From the NCBI GenBank assembly GCA_964627455.1, contig CAZVKC010000032.1:21958-85957 (forward strand): a DNA stretch of 64,000 bases, in the 5' to 3' direction. Of the stretch, positions 1 through 8,177 are shown one piece after another (position 1 is the stretch's first letter; the number at the start of each line of letters is the position of its first letter). A model generated the notes under the pieces. The model made no database searches. It was not told the origin of the DNA and saw only the letters and a program-made list of their open reading frames with translations. This DNA is from F-183 sp964627455. GTDB taxonomy: Bacteria; Acidobacteriota; Terriglobia; Bryobacterales; Bryobacteraceae. Both the position numbers and the translations under genes were made by a program.

Positions 1-684
1 CGAAACATGCAGTCCCGCGGATTCGATCTTCTTGCGCCATTCGAGTTGCGCGGCCGCGTCGGGCGTGCGGAATGCAATGTGGTGCACTGTGCCTGCACCA
101 GACGTGCCGCGGCTGAGGCTCGAAACATCGATGTCCACCGCGCCGGCTTCGGTCGAAGCATAGCGCACGCGATCGCCCTCTTCCGCGACCTTGCGGAAGC
201 CCATCAATCCAGTCAGTACAGCCTCGGTCTTGTCGAGGCTGCCTTCGGCGAGCGTCACCGAATGGAACTTGCCGGGGGCCGTTCCTTCGCCTTCGCCCGT
301 CGCGAAGAGTTCAATCAGCATGCCATCGGGATCCGTCAACGTGATGAACTCTTCGTTCATGCGCGTCTGCGGACCATCGACAGGAACACTCGCAGCCTTG
401 GCCTTGTCGACCCACGCGCCAAGTGAGTTGCGCGGAACGCTGTAGGCCGTGCGGACGGTCTGTCCGCTGCCCTTGCGTCCGCGGAAAGTTCCCGGCCAGG
501 GGAAGAACGTCAGGATCGTTCCAGGAGTCCCTGTCTGGTCGCCGAAATAGAAATGGTATGTGCCGGGATCGTCGAAGTTCACCGTCTTCTTGACGAGCCG
601 TAGACCCAGGAATTTTGTGTAAAAATCGAGGTTTTTCTGCGGGTCGCTTGCGATCGCCGTCACGTGGTGAAGTCCGGTAATCAT
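1..684 (-). CDS. VOC-family (glyoxalase/ring-cleaving dioxygenase-like) protein, C-terminus beyond window
   Basis: The frame runs from ATG at 684 to the window edge without a stop, so 228 residues are visible and the C-terminus is missing. The N-terminus (MITGLHHVTAIASDPQKNLD) is the first beta-alpha-beta unit of a vicinal-oxygen-chelate fold, with a metal-ligand-type His in LHHVT. Around residue 115 EEFITLTDPDGMLIEL closes the first module, and KFHSVTLAEGS opens a second one, so this is a two-module VOC protein as in ring-cleaving dioxygenases of the MhqO type (usually about 310 residues). It is divergent from the histidine kinase at 717, with 32 bases between the starts. Substrate cannot be told from the sequence. 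Confidence 0.85.
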   Translation of the reverse strand, partial: MITGLHHVTAIASDPQKNLDFYTKFLGLRLVKKTVNFDDPGTYHFYFGDQTGTPGTILTFFPWPGTFRGRKGSGQTVRTAYSVPRNSLGAWVDKAKAASVPVDGPQTRMNEEFITLTDPDGMLIELFATGEGEGTAPGKFHSVTLAEGSLDKTEAVLTGLMGFRKVAEEGDRVRYASTEAGAVDIDVSSLSRGTSGAGTVHHIAFRTPDAAAQLEWRKKIESAGLHVS

Positions 685-716
685 ACACCCGTTGGATGCC
701 GATACCATGATTTTGG

Positions 717-2489
717 ATGCGCCACCGCCGCCAGTACCTCCTGTTCGCCCTCGTCGTCCTGTTGCCGTGCGCCATCCTGGTGGTGCTTGGCTGGCGGCTT
801 TTATCGCAGGAGCGCAACCTCGCGGGCGAGCGCATCAGCAATGATCAGCGGCAGTTCGCGCATCAGGCGCGCGACCAGATTCTCGCGCAGATCGAGGAGT
901 TGCCGGAAGACGGCTGGTGGTCTACTGCTTTGAAAGATTCGCAGCCGCTGGCGTTTCGCGGCGCGCGCCTGCCGTGGGATCAGAATCGTGATGCGTGGGC
1001 CGCCAAGCGCCTGCTCGAAGAGCCCGACTTCCGCGAGAAAGTCGAAACCGGCCGCTTCGAAGAGGCCCTGCAGTTGTCGCATCATCCGGCGCAGCGCGCG
1101 CTGACCAATTTCAAGAAAGCGCGTGAACTCGCAGTCGCAGGACGGTCGTCGCAGGCGTTCGAACTGTACATCAGCTTATTGAAGGGACTTCCGCAACTGG
1201 TCGACGAGAACGGCATTGCGTTCCGCTGGCATGCCGCTCGCGAACTCGCGCAGGCAGGCATCATGCAGCAGGAGGTGAGTTCGCTACTCACGGCGGAACT
1301 GGCCTCACAGACACCGCATTCGCCGGCAGTCAATGCCGTGTTCCGGCAGATCGTCCACGCTCTGGCGAAACACCTTCCCAGCCAGGATCAGGCTCGCGCG
1401 CTCGAGGATCGGATTGACGTGCGGCAACGCTATGCCGAGTCGGTGCGCAAGGCGCTCGCATTCACGCCGGCCGAAGGATGGCGGGTGATCAGCGATGAGG
1501 CGAAGGGCGTCGAGACGTGGATCGTCCGGCGCGATAAAGCGGGAGCCTTGTGCGTGCGACTGCGCCCGTTGACCCTTTCCCTGCCCGGGCGGATCCTGGT
1601 GAATCAGAAAGACGCCGGGCATCCGCTCGAACCTGACTTCCCGGATCTCAGCCTGCAGCTCTTCTCAGACACGGACCGCGCGTTGACGCAGAAGTGGACC
1701 CTGCTCTGGTGGTTCTATGCAGCCGCGCTCGCGATGGTGCTTGGGACGTCGCTGTTCGGCGGATACCTGTTGTGGCGCGACGTCAACCGCGAAGTGAAGA
1801 CCGCTGAGGAACGATCGCAATTCATTGCCGGCGTCTCGCATGAATTGCGCACACCGCTGGCTGCAATTCGCATGTATGCGGAGACGCTTTCGCTGGGTCG
1901 TCTCAGTGACGAAACGACGCAGCGGGAATACGCGGACATCATTCTCGCGGAAGGGGAGCGGCTGGGACGTCTGGTCGACAACGTACTCGACTTCGCCAAA
2001 ATCGAGCAAGGCAAGCGACGGCTGTACCGGCTGCGTCCGACGTATTTGCCGGATGTCCTGCGTACTGCCGTTCGCGCTCTCGAGAAGCCGCTTGCGCAAC
2101 AGGGATTCGCGCTCGAAGTGAACATCGACGAAACTGTCGGCGAGGTTCGCGCCGATTCCGATGCGCTGGTGCGCGCGATCCTCAACCTGCTCACCAACGC
2201 GATGAAGTATTCGGGGCAGTCGCGGCGCATTGAACTGCGACTCTCGCAGCGGCGGCGCGCGGCGCTGATTCAGGTTCGCGACTTCGGTTTCGGATTGCCG
2301 CAGGAAGAGCAGGAACGCATCTTCGAGAAGTTCTACCGGGCTCCGCAGCCGGAAGGCGAATCGGTCGCAGGTACGGGTTTGGGTCTGACGATCGTCAAGC
2401 ACGTCGCCGAGGAACACCGCGGGACGGTCGAGGTCCGCAGCGAACCCGGCAAGGGCAGCACATTCACGATCGTCCTACCGCTTGAGTAG
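717..2489 (+). CDS. Membrane sensor histidine kinase (HisKA/HATPase), orphan
   Basis: 590 residues. A transmembrane segment at about 8-27 and a second at about 330-350 bracket a roughly 300-residue extracytoplasmic sensor with no domain I recognise. After it come HisKA with the H-box SHELRTPLAAIRMYAETL (phospho-acceptor His375), an N-box (ILNLLTNAMKYSG), and the G1 (DFGFGLP) and G2 (GTGLGLTIVKHV) boxes of the ATPase domain. No HAMP linker is obvious. No response regulator lies next to it, so it is an orphan kinase. Its 3' end overlaps the convergent lipoprotein gene by 15 bases. ATG at 717 is chosen because the hydrophobic segment follows at once; no good ribosome site is visible. Confidence 0.9.
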   Translation: MRHRRQYLLFALVVLLPCAILVVLGWRLLSQERNLAGERISNDQRQFAHQARDQILAQIEELPEDGWWSTALKDSQPLAFRGARLPWDQNRDAWAAKRLLEEPDFREKVETGRFEEALQLSHHPAQRALTNFKKARELAVAGRSSQAFELYISLLKGLPQLVDENGIAFRWHAARELAQAGIMQQEVSSLLTAELASQTPHSPAVNAVFRQIVHALAKHLPSQDQARALEDRIDVRQRYAESVRKALAFTPAEGWRVISDEAKGVETWIVRRDKAGALCVRLRPLTLSLPGRILVNQKDAGHPLEPDFPDLSLQLFSDTDRALTQKWTLLWWFYAAALAMVLGTSLFGGYLLWRDVNREVKTAEERSQFIAGVSHELRTPLAAIRMYAETLSLGRLSDETTQREYADIILAEGERLGRLVDNVLDFAKIEQGKRRLYRLRPTYLPDVLRTAVRALEKPLAQQGFALEVNIDETVGEVRADSDALVRAILNLLTNAMKYSGQSRRIELRLSQRRRAALIQVRDFGFGLPQEEQERIFEKFYRAPQPEGESVAGTGLGLTIVKHVAEEHRGTVEVRSEPGKGSTFTIVLPLE

Positions 2490-3476
2490 CGTGGCAATTC
2501 CAATTTGACCGTTGAGCCGCTCGTCGGGACTCGGCTTGTCGCCGCCTCCGAACCACACGCGCACGTGAGCCGGATCCGACGCATCCACCGACGGGTCGCA
2601 GATGACGGCGGAGTCCCACGCCGAGGCGCCGGAGAATACTTGATCGCGAAGCTTGGTCCAGTGAATGCCGTCGGAGGAACGTGCGAGGCCGATGCGACGC
2701 TTCTCATCCCAGGCGCGGCCGGTGTACAGCATCCAGTACGCTCCGTGGCTCGACCACACAGCCGGCTCGCCGAGCCCGCCTTCATCCCACTCTTCGTGAC
2801 CGCCGATATCCAGGATCGGATTGTCGAGTGACTTCTGCCAGTCGACGCCATCACGCGAACGCGCGACACCCAGACGCTGCCGCTGTGCGCGATCCATGCC
2901 CGTGTAGTAGAGATACAGGAACTCGCCGCGCCGGATGGCGTACGGATCCGCGACGCCGCGCTCATCCCAGCTTCCTCTCGGACCCGGCTCCAGCACCGGA
3001 CGCGCCTCTTTCCGCCACGCGCTCCCGTCGCTGGACCGCGCGAGGCCAATCGCTGGAGCCTCGCGTCCGGCCTGATACCAGTACGCCAGCGAGTCATCCG
3101 GCATCGCCAGCGCGGATCCGTTGGCGGCGATGTACGAGCCTTCCCAGCCTTCCGGTGACAGGACCTTCTGCCGCCGGGTCCAGGTCAAGCCGCCGTCGGA
3201 TGATGCGGCAACACCCGTGTGCCATGTCTTGCCATCAAAGCCGGAGTAGAGATTCCAATACTGGCCGTGCCAGCGGATCACCGAAGGATTCAGCGTGTCG
3301 ACCGCATCCCAGCCGGATCCACGCGCCATCACAGGATCCGCCTGTTCGCGCCACTCGAACCGCACGTTGCTGTCAACTGTTCCGTCGGGGGCCGGCAGCG
3401 TGAACTTCTTCGACGGCCGGCAGCCGCTCAAGGCAGCGATCGCCACAGCTAAGACTAAGAAACGGCGCCTAGCCAA
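2475..3476 (-). CDS. Lipoprotein with five-bladed beta-propeller (GH43/GH32/GH130-like)
   Basis: 333 residues. The N-terminus has a lipobox, ALSGC, with the lipidated Cys at 19. The body repeats blade motifs typical of GH43/GH130-like propellers: GLARSSDG, GVARSRDGVDW and GLARSSDGIHW, with D/E-rich loops such as WDERGVADPYAIRRG and WDEGGLGEPAVW. These suggest carbohydrate binding or hydrolysis at the cell surface, but the catalytic acids cannot be fixed by eye and substrate is unknown. Its start overlaps the end of the upstream histidine kinase gene (3469-3476), so the two are probably co-transcribed on this strand. Confidence 0.8.
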   Translation of the reverse strand: MARRRFLVLAVAIAALSGCRPSKKFTLPAPDGTVDSNVRFEWREQADPVMARGSGWDAVDTLNPSVIRWHGQYWNLYSGFDGKTWHTGVAASSDGGLTWTRRQKVLSPEGWEGSYIAANGSALAMPDDSLAYWYQAGREAPAIGLARSSDGSAWRKEARPVLEPGPRGSWDERGVADPYAIRRGEFLYLYYTGMDRAQRQRLGVARSRDGVDWQKSLDNPILDIGGHEEWDEGGLGEPAVWSSHGAYWMLYTGRAWDEKRRIGLARSSDGIHWTKLRDQVFSGASAWDSAVICDPSVDASDPAHVRVWFGGGDKPSPDERLNGQIGIATLLKR

Positions 3477-4623
3477 CGACCCGCACCTTCAGTCCCGCGC
3501 CTTCGCCCGGGCGGGATTCGAGAGTCATTTCGGCGCCCAGTGTGCGGGCACGGCGCTTGATGCTCACCGGACCCAGGCGCATCAGGTCGAGTTCGTCGAG
3601 CGTGTACACGCCGCTGAACGGGAAGCCGCCGCCGTTGTCGTCCACGGTGACTTCGAGCGCGCCGTTGCTCTTGCCGATCGACACCATGACACGGCTCGCC
3701 TTCGAGTGCTTTTGCACGTTATTCAAGGCCTCGCGCACAATCTGCATGATTTCGAGCGCCACTTCAGTCTCAGGCGGCTCGTCGAAATCGCTGCTCGAAA
3801 AGGTCGCGGTGATGCCCGTGTCGCGCTGGAACACCTCCACCAACCGGCTCAGCGACGCGGCCAGCGTGTCGCCATCGACATCCGAAGGACGCATGCTGCG
3901 CACGAACGCGCGCAGGTCGTTGACCTGCTGCTTGGTGATCTCCTGCAGTTGACCCAGTTCATCGAGCGCCATCTTCTGGTCCTTGGCCATCAGGCGCTTC
4001 AGCAGTTCCAGGCGCATGAGGAAGCCGATGAAGGCCTGCAGCGGGCCATCGTGAAAGTCCGCGGCGATGCGCTGGCGTTCGAGTTCGCGGGCTCGCTGTG
4101 CGTCGGAACGCAACAGCACGTTCTGCTTCGCCATATGCGCGACCCGGCCTTCGAGGTAGAGCTTCTGGTAACTGGAAACGATCGCCAGCAAGCCGCAGCC
4201 CGCCGCCACGGCCGGGATGTTCGTGAATTCAGCCGGCGCAACCAGGAACAGGATGGCGAGTGTGAAGGCGGTCAAGCCTGCGGTGTGCCAGATGTCGAGC
4301 GTTGCCTGCGCGGTGGTGAACACGAACGTCCAACTCGCCACGCTGACCCAGAACCACAACGCCGGAGTTCCGAGAGCGCCGGAGTAAATGGTCACCCAGA
4401 ACAGGCACAGGAAGGTATCGCCAACGACCGTGGCAATGGATCCCCACCTGGTCGGATACGGCCTCCACCAGAGCACCGCCACCCCGTACAGAAGATACGC
4501 CAGGAAAATCAGAGCCGGCAGTTGCAGCAAACTGCGAATCGACAGGTAGTAGATAACCAGGAAACTGGCTGCGACTACCACCCGAGCTACGGAGATGACC
4601 AGGCGCCAGGCGTGGGGAATCAT
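3469..4623 (-). CDS. NarL-type sensor histidine kinase (HisKA_3), polytopic membrane
   Basis: 384 residues. The first 155 residues form five or six transmembrane helices. A short coiled linker (RSDAQRARELERQRIAADF) leads to the HisKA_3 box ADFHDGPLQAFIGFLMRLEL, phospho-acceptor His191. The ATPase part shows REALNNVQKHSKAS (N-box) and VDDNGGGF (G1). This is the architecture of NarX/DegS/LiaS-type kinases, which normally pair with a LuxR/NarL-type regulator; none is encoded next to it. The stop overlaps the start of the downstream lipoprotein gene by 8 bases. Confidence 0.9.
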   Translation of the reverse strand: MIPHAWRLVISVARVVVAASFLVIYYLSIRSLLQLPALIFLAYLLYGVAVLWWRPYPTRWGSIATVVGDTFLCLFWVTIYSGALGTPALWFWVSVASWTFVFTTAQATLDIWHTAGLTAFTLAILFLVAPAEFTNIPAVAAGCGLLAIVSSYQKLYLEGRVAHMAKQNVLLRSDAQRARELERQRIAADFHDGPLQAFIGFLMRLELLKRLMAKDQKMALDELGQLQEITKQQVNDLRAFVRSMRPSDVDGDTLAASLSRLVEVFQRDTGITATFSSSDFDEPPETEVALEIMQIVREALNNVQKHSKASRVMVSIGKSNGALEVTVDDNGGGFPFSGVYTLDELDLMRLGPVSIKRRARTLGAEMTLESRPGEGAGLKVRVVG

Positions 4624-4656
4624 AGGGCGTGCAGCACAAGGCCGCAGCGGCGGCTG

Positions 4657-5205
4657 CTACTTTTGATACAGGTACAAGCGATGCGACCGGCCTTCGCCGT
4701 CGTCGTCGATATCCAGCGTCTTGATCGGAGTCCAATCCGAAAACTCAAAGTCGTGGGCGACAATGCGCGTACCCTTCTTCAACTGCTTGTCGAGGATCGG
4801 CCGGACCTTGTCGTTCGACAGAGGCAGCAGATACACGGTGATGACATCGGCGGAAGAGTAATCCTGCTGCAGGATGTCGCCGTGGATGATCTTTGCCCGG
4901 GACTCGAGTCCGAACTTCTTGATGCGGTCGCTGCTCTGCTGGACGAGATCCTTGTCGAACTCCACACCGGTCGCGTTCGCCTTGAACTTCTCAGCTGCCA
5001 TGATCACGATGCGGCCGTCGCCGGACCCGAGGTCGAACATCTTTTCCCCGGCCTTCAACCCGGCAAACTGCAGCATCTTCTCGACCACCAGTTCGGGGGT
5101 CGGATAATACGGAGCGAGCTTTTCCGGAGTCTTTTCCTTCTGCTGCTGGCCGAAGGCGGCCGCGGGAAGCGCCGCCAGCGCCGTAATCAGGGATCTGCGA
5201 TTCAT
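4657..5205 (-). CDS. FAM173/ATPSCKMT-like class I SAM methyltransferase with N-terminal signal or anchor
   Basis: 182 residues. Residues 1-20 (MNRRSLITALAALPAAAFGQ) look like a signal peptide or membrane anchor. Then come YYPTPELVVEKML, the SAM-binding motif I FDLGSGDGRIVIMAAEKF, an acidic motif II residue in GVEFDKDLV, and the D/YLLPLSND region. The order YxPTPxxVV, DLGSGDGRIV, then a late KKGTRIVAHDFEFSDW matches the FAM173 family, whose mitochondrial members trimethylate Lys43 of the ATP synthase c subunit and carry an N-terminal hydrophobic segment. Substrate here is unknown. It lies upstream of, and on the same strand as, the NarL-type kinase. A cleaved, periplasmic SAM enzyme would be odd, so an uncleaved anchor facing the cytoplasm is the likelier reading. 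Confidence 0.8.
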   Translation of the reverse strand: MNRRSLITALAALPAAAFGQQQKEKTPEKLAPYYPTPELVVEKMLQFAGLKAGEKMFDLGSGDGRIVIMAAEKFKANATGVEFDKDLVQQSSDRIKKFGLESRAKIIHGDILQQDYSSADVITVYLLPLSNDKVRPILDKQLKKGTRIVAHDFEFSDWTPIKTLDIDDDGEGRSHRLYLYQK

Positions 5206-5229
5206 TCCATGTCCTCGTGAGGAGAGAGC

Positions 5230-7146
5230 TTAAGGTTCGATGTACAGGCGGACCCGGTTGCTTTCCCGGCCGTCGGCCTCGATGTACAGTTCCGCCGGAC
5301 CGTAATTCACGATCTTCGGCAATTCGATCTCGATCAGGTAGAACCCAATATATCCCGGCGCGAGCACGGCGCGCGTCACATCGACTGGATTGCGGTCGAG
5401 CCATGCGCGGACCTTCGCAACCACCGCGGGAGGAGAATCCAGCGGCGCTGCGACGCCAGCGGGCCATTCGGGCCGAACGCGTCCCATCCCCGCCGCGAGA
5501 ACCTGGATCCGGTTGCCGGATCGCGCCGGCGTCAAACCGTCCAGCATCACGCCACTCTCGGCGTCCAGCACCATCGGGGCGCCATCGCGATCGAGGAAAA
5601 TCGCCGGAGAGGCCTGCTGCAGGGGTACGCCGAATTGCAGCGGCGTCGAGCGGCCCCGGGTTTCCAAAGAGACGCTCAAGGTGCTGCCCTGCACATCAAA
5701 CGGAACCTGGATTTCACTGCGTTCGGCGCCGGAAGCGAGGATCGGAGCCGTTGCCGCGCCTGCCTGCGCTCGCGTCACTTCCGCGCCGATCAAGGTGAGC
5801 AGGGATCCGGGCGCCGCGGCGCGCGAACTGAAGTCGGCAGCCTGCACCATTCGTGGACTTCCCTTGCGATGCGGCGCGGCAGCCGCGAATACGCCCGCGC
5901 CTTCGACGGCTGCGTATACCTGATGTCCACCGGCGGTCAGTTGCACATCCAAAACTTTGGCGGAAGCGCCCCACGCGCCTGTCAGCAACCGCCACGGAGT
6001 TGCGGGACCTAATCCATTCAAGTCGGCCGCCGTGACGTAAACGCCTGCGGAGGTCGCGACATAAAGTGCGCCGCTCGCGCGTTCGAACGCGGCGCCGGTC
6101 GCCTCGACATCCGGCAAATCGCCGGTGAGATCGTCCCAGAACACGCCGCCATTGATCGTACGAAGCACGTGTGCGCCTTTACGACCGGCTTCGAGTTCCG
6201 CGGGCCGCAATCCCGCCGTTGCAACCGCAACGCGCGGATCCTGGGGATCCGCCACAATTCGCGTGATCGCGCCCATTTCCTGAATCTTGAACGGGCTCCA
6301 TGTCGCGCCACGATCCGGACTCGCAAAAATACGGCCATCGGCAGAGCCCGCATACATGACGTCGCCGGCGACGGCAGACGCTGTAATCTTCACACCTAAC
6401 TGCTGCGACCAGCGGTTGTGCCGCTCGGCTTCCGCGAGAAGCGTCTGATCATCGGCCAGTTCCCGCCATGCCCTGCGTTCGCCCGGCAGCCATTCGAACA
6501 CGCTGCCATTGGCCTCAACGCGCATGCCCCGCATCCCGGATGGCAGGCTGAGGATCCTGGTCGCCGGGAAGTTCGCAAGGCCGTCATTGAGTCCAGCCCA
6601 ACTCGCGCCTCCGTCAACCGAGCGCCACACACCGTTCAGCGAAGCCGCCGTCACATCGTCGGGATCGGTTGGGGACACGGCCACATCAAGGATGCCGTCG
6701 CCCAGAATCGAGCGATCGCGGAACGCCGTCAGGTTGGTCCAATTGGCGCCTTCATCGTCGGAACGGTAGATGAACCGCCCGGCCGCGTACAGGCGCGAAC
6801 CCTGTCCGGGCGCGGCATAGATCTTAGCCCCGTTTTCCGGCCGCTTGCGGGCAAACGAATCACTCGCTGGCGGAGGAACGCTTGCGGAAGAAGCAGTCCA
6901 TTGCTCGAAGTCCGCGGTTTCGAATACGCGCGAACCTAATCCTGCGGCGTACAACTTTGAGCCGTCGGAGGCATACCAGACCCGAAAAACAGGTCCTGTG
7001 GAAAAGCCGGCTAACCCACGATCAAGAGACAAGTTTCCGGCGCTGCGCCAATCTATTGTCAGGGGCGATGTCTGCGCGAAGGCGACAACCGCCGCTCCCG
7101 CCATCAGGCAGGTCCAGATTGACACAGCTCTGTATCCAGTTGACAC
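5230..7146 (-). CDS. Secreted BNR/sortilin-type propeller protein with C-terminal TIGR03437 domain
   Basis: 638 residues. Signal peptide at about 1-24 (ending AVVAFAQ). Residues about 90-410 hold BNR/sortilin-like repeats of the S-x-D-x-G-x-x-W type: RSDDEGANWTNL, RSVDGGASWAGL, ASPDRGATWSPF and RTINGGVFWDDL, which form a beta-propeller as in photosystem-assembly/YCF48-like and sialidase-like proteins. From about 425 to the end (ADFSSRAAAPGSLLTLIGAEV through PAELYIEADGRESNRVRLYIEP) lies the Ig-like C-terminal domain that is expanded in Solibacter (TIGR03437). The role is unknown, probably extracellular or surface binding. Confidence 0.85.
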   Translation of the reverse strand: MSTGYRAVSIWTCLMAGAAVVAFAQTSPLTIDWRSAGNLSLDRGLAGFSTGPVFRVWYASDGSKLYAAGLGSRVFETADFEQWTASSASVPPPASDSFARKRPENGAKIYAAPGQGSRLYAAGRFIYRSDDEGANWTNLTAFRDRSILGDGILDVAVSPTDPDDVTAASLNGVWRSVDGGASWAGLNDGLANFPATRILSLPSGMRGMRVEANGSVFEWLPGERRAWRELADDQTLLAEAERHNRWSQQLGVKITASAVAGDVMYAGSADGRIFASPDRGATWSPFKIQEMGAITRIVADPQDPRVAVATAGLRPAELEAGRKGAHVLRTINGGVFWDDLTGDLPDVEATGAAFERASGALYVATSAGVYVTAADLNGLGPATPWRLLTGAWGASAKVLDVQLTAGGHQVYAAVEGAGVFAAAAPHRKGSPRMVQAADFSSRAAAPGSLLTLIGAEVTRAQAGAATAPILASGAERSEIQVPFDVQGSTLSVSLETRGRSTPLQFGVPLQQASPAIFLDRDGAPMVLDAESGVMLDGLTPARSGNRIQVLAAGMGRVRPEWPAGVAAPLDSPPAVVAKVRAWLDRNPVDVTRAVLAPGYIGFYLIEIELPKIVNYGPAELYIEADGRESNRVRLYIEP

Positions 7147-7275
7147 GTGAGACGCTTCTTATTGTAACCGCAACTACTCAGGGAATCGGCAAAAGACCGC
7201 CCGGCGAACAGTCCCGGCATCCTGTTAGCAATCGGCACGCCACTTGCTAGCTCTTTTTGAGGTAGACTGTAGATT

Positions 7276-7318
7276 CTTTCTTCTGGTTTCTGTCTTAGAG
7301 GGTGGAGCCAGAAGAAAG
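7276..7318. promoter_or_regulatory. 11-bp perfect inverted repeat in the fecR leader
   Basis: CTTTCTTCTGG at 7276-7286 is matched by CCAGAAGAAAG at 7308-7318 with a 21-base spacer. It lies 61 bases upstream of the FecR-domain gene, inside the largest gene-free stretch of the window (7147-7379). It could be an operator or, if transcribed, a leader hairpin. There is no T-tract after it on either strand, which argues against a simple terminator. Confidence 0.5.
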
Positions 7319-7379
7319 TAGGGCTATCGGGATCCGCCGCAACGGTCGATCTCGTGATAGTCTGGAATTTATTTGAGCG

Positions 7380-8177
7380 ATGGCCCGGACCCTCCAATTC
7401 GCCTCGCGTCCTTCGCTGTTCGCAGCAGCCGCGCTATTCGTGTGCGCAGGCTCAGGCATAGCGCAGATCCTGCCGCTTGCCGCCGCGGACTATGCCGCCA
7501 AGGTCGAGACGATCACCGGGCAGGTGTCTGTTCTCCGCGATAATCAGCCTTGGGCATTGAGTCCCGGCGATACGGTCCAATGCCAGCAGGTGATCTTCAG
7601 CGGCCCCAACGGCTATGCGCTACTGCGTGTGTCCGACGGCAGCACCTTCGAAGTATTCGCCAATTCACAAGTCATCTTCCGTAAGAATGTTCCCAACTGG
7701 CGCGATCTGCTGGATGTCGTGATCGGCAAGGTTCGAGTTCACATTAATAAGATTGGTGGAGTTCCGAACCCGAACCGCGTTGTGACGCCTACGGCTGTCA
7801 TTTCCGTGCGCGGGACAACCTTCGACATCAGTGTGGACGAGGAAGAAGAATCGACGCTCGTTGAAGTCGAGGAAGGTGAAGTCGCCGTTGAGCACGCCCT
7901 CATGGCGCGTTCCACCACCAAGATCCTGCGGGATGGCGAGTCGCTGAAAGTCTACAAGCAGCAACCGCTTGCCGCAAGAACGGTGGATAAAGGCACGATC
8001 GTTCGCTACGGAATGAAGGCCGTCGTGGACGCGATCAACACGGTGATCCTGCGTCCCGGTCGTATCCCGGGCGCCGGTGGATCCACCGGTGGCGCTGTTG
8101 GATTGCCGGGCGATTCCGGCGGCGCGCCGCCGCCTCCGCCACCACCTCCTCCGCCCCCGCCACCGCCAGGCAACTAA
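7380..8177 (+). CDS. Secreted FecR-domain protein with poly-proline tail
   Basis: 265 residues. Signal peptide at about 1-27 (ends GSGIAQ). The FecR domain spans roughly 40-170: TITGQVSVLRDNQPWALSPGD, then NGYALLRVSDGSTFEVFANSQV, and TPTAVISVRGTTFDISVDEEEESTLVEVEEGEV, which is the characteristic VRGTxF/VxxGEV core. The C-terminus is Gly-rich and then a run of 14 prolines broken by no other residue before GN. No FecI-type sigma factor or TonB receptor is next to it, so this is the stand-alone periplasmic FecR type rather than an iron anti-sigma factor. The stop codon abuts the GTG of the following gene. Confidence 0.85.
   Translation: MARTLQFASRPSLFAAAALFVCAGSGIAQILPLAAADYAAKVETITGQVSVLRDNQPWALSPGDTVQCQQVIFSGPNGYALLRVSDGSTFEVFANSQVIFRKNVPNWRDLLDVVIGKVRVHINKIGGVPNPNRVVTPTAVISVRGTTFDISVDEEEESTLVEVEEGEVAVEHALMARSTTKILRDGESLKVYKQQPLAARTVDKGTIVRYGMKAVVDAINTVILRPGRIPGAGGSTGGAVGLPGDSGGAPPPPPPPPPPPPPPGN

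Noticed and set aside
3295..5220. A 641-codon open frame on the plus strand
   Set aside because: It runs antisense through the lipoprotein, the NarL-type kinase and the methyltransferase, which have clear motifs; its own translation is low-complexity His/Gln/Arg with no domain.
8120..8175. CCG/CCT-type simple repeat as a repeat array
   Set aside because: It is the coding sequence of the poly-proline tail of the FecR protein.
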